Source: Paenibacillus contaminans (GTDB taxonomy: Bacteria; Bacillota; Bacilli; Paenibacillales; NBRC-103111). From it: 64,000 nucleotides of DNA. The notes under the pieces were generated by a model, which saw nothing but the letters and a program-made list of their open reading frames with translations, was not told where the DNA came from and ran no database searches. Both the position numbers and the translations under genes were made by a program. Location: positions 62,001-126,000 of the forward strand of contig NZ_QMFB01000004.1 of assembly GCF_003285015.1 (NCBI RefSeq). Reading direction: 5' to 3'. This document shows, one piece after another, positions 63,176 to 64,000 of this stretch (positions are counted from its first letter, which is position 1; every line of letters starts with the position of its first letter).

Positions 63176-64000
63176 TTAGCTTAATAGAATATCTTCAACA
63201 TACTCGTCGAATATCACCCAATTATCCCCAATCCAGATCAATTCTTCTATAAACCGGCTCATAGGTCTGTTGCTCTTATACTTTGCATGTATCCATTTGC
63301 ATTCTTTGTACCATGTTAATTTTAGAGATCTTACTAATCGTTTAGCTGTTATCATTTCGTGTTCCGAATAACCCTCGACATAAGCCTTTACGTTTTCTGA
63401 TGGAAAACCATTAGATGTAAGCGTGCAGGAAAGCAATGCTCTTGATAAATCAAAGTCGGTGTATACGTAACTGACTCGATCAAAATCAATAATATCGACA
63501 ATTCGGTCGTCTTCAAACATTAAATTATCGATATGCATATCCCAATGCGCCCATCCATGAGCACAGGCTAATAGATCATTAAGATCTATACGATTTAAAA
63601 TATTCATCTGACATTCAATAGCTTCAGCATACCGTTTATGTTCGGCAGACGATGTTTCCATAAGGTTTGTCTGGAGTCTTTTATACATACTTTCTTTTGA
63701 AGGTAATTCCCAATGGAGAGAATCAAGTTGTGATAAGTTGATATTCATCCATTTATGCATATGTCCGGTTGCTTTCCCTAGCGTGAACATCTGGGAAGAA
63801 TTCGCCTGTCCAGCCTGAATATGTTTTCCCTGACTTGCCCCAGTTATGGTGTATTCAACATCCCTTGCCGTCGAATATGTACATTCGCCCTTGTAGGACA
63901 TTACTGGCTGACATGGAATTCCTGCAATGTACATCTGATTTTGACATTTTAATGCTTGACGTGTTCCTTCGATTGTTCGTTTATTTCGTATTTTATCGTG
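63176..64000 (-). CDS. APH-family (aminoglycoside/choline kinase-like) phosphotransferase, N-terminus outside window
   Basis: The frame is open to the right edge, so at least 274 residues are visible and the start is missing. The catalytic motif HWDMHIDNLMFED and the metal motif VDIIDFDRVSYVYTDFD are characteristic. Upstream, IEGTRQALKCQNQMYIAGIP fits the late N-lobe. Family members phosphorylate aminoglycosides, homoserine, choline or sugars, so resistance cannot be assumed. Confidence 0.88.
   Translation of the reverse strand, partial: HDKIRNKRTIEGTRQALKCQNQMYIAGIPCQPVMSYKGECTYSTARDVEYTITGASQGKHIQAGQANSSQMFTLGKATGHMHKWMNINLSQLDSLHWELPSKESMYKRLQTNLMETSSAEHKRYAEAIECQMNILNRIDLNDLLACAHGWAHWDMHIDNLMFEDDRIVDIIDFDRVSYVYTDFDLSRALLSCTLTSNGFPSENVKAYVEGYSEHEMITAKRLVRSLKLTWYKECKWIHAKYKSNRPMSRFIEELIWIGDNWVIFDEYVEDILLS

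Noticed and set aside
1..64000. tRNA, rRNA, prophage or intact insertion sequence
   Set aside because: No cloverleaf-like runs, rRNA stretches, integrase, transposase or terminal repeats with target duplications were recognised by eye.

Overview
The window is a chromosomal stretch of a spore-former-type Gram-positive bacterium, most likely Paenibacillus or a close relative. This rests on gene-family content: YesM/YesN two-component pairs, LplA/LplB/YtcP-type sugar importers, an MsmX-type shared ATPase, an S-layer (SLH) protein with a Pro-Thr linker, a YtrA/YtrB module and MocR regulators. Ribosome-binding sites are strong (AGGAGG-like) and TTG/GTG starts are frequent. No rRNA, tRNA, CRISPR array, phage or intact insertion sequence was recognised. 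45 protein genes look real (two cut by the window edges), along with one clear pseudogene relic and two doubtful small ORFs.

Region 1 (1-22.7 kb, all on the minus strand, transcribed right to left) is a carbohydrate-uptake and processing locus. It contains a YesM/YesN sensor-regulator pair, an LplA/LplB/YtcP-type importer, an AAC(3)-family acetyltransferase, an amidohydrolase, two paralogous beta-helix proteins and a 914-aa TIM-barrel-like protein. It continues with a 476-aa five-bladed-propeller glycosidase-like protein, a second binding lipoprotein, a sugar epimerase/isomerase-fold protein, an MsmX-type ATPase and the start of a large carbohydrate-binding/solute-binding protein that runs off the left edge. 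The glycan is unknown.

Region 2 (22.9-32.8 kb) is a LacI-controlled unit. A 1.8-kaa SLH-anchored beta-propeller protein, an FAD oxidoreductase translationally coupled to a DUF4838/alpha-glucuronidase-like protein, and the LacI regulator itself each carry the same near-perfect operator, TTGGAGCGCTCCCA, just upstream. An intergenic stretch with degenerate short ORFs and a repeated TTTGCCTCA element follows (32.75-33.4 kb).

Region 3 (33.5-41.6 kb) is a compact pentose-phosphate operon, zwf-tkt-transaldolase-pgi-gnd, ending in an intrinsic terminator and divergent from a LysR regulator. Region 4 (41.8-46.6 kb) is a sulfonate operon, ssuA-ssuD-ssuC-ssuB-ssuE, with a consensus promoter and a structured leader of about 150 nt.

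Region 5 (46.6-52 kb) holds an AT-rich MacB/FtsX-type ABC exporter whose 3' end abuts a decayed fragment of the histidine kinase found intact 7.4 kb away. Divergent from it is a YtrA/YtrB-like module with a clear inverted-repeat operator. Region 6 (52-64 kb) is accessory: a phytanoyl-CoA dioxygenase-like enzyme with a divergent AraC regulator, a 1037-aa hybrid kinase with two kinase cores, a DinB protein, two EamA transporters each paired with a divergent MocR or LysR regulator, a small unknown protein and an APH-family kinase cut by the right edge.
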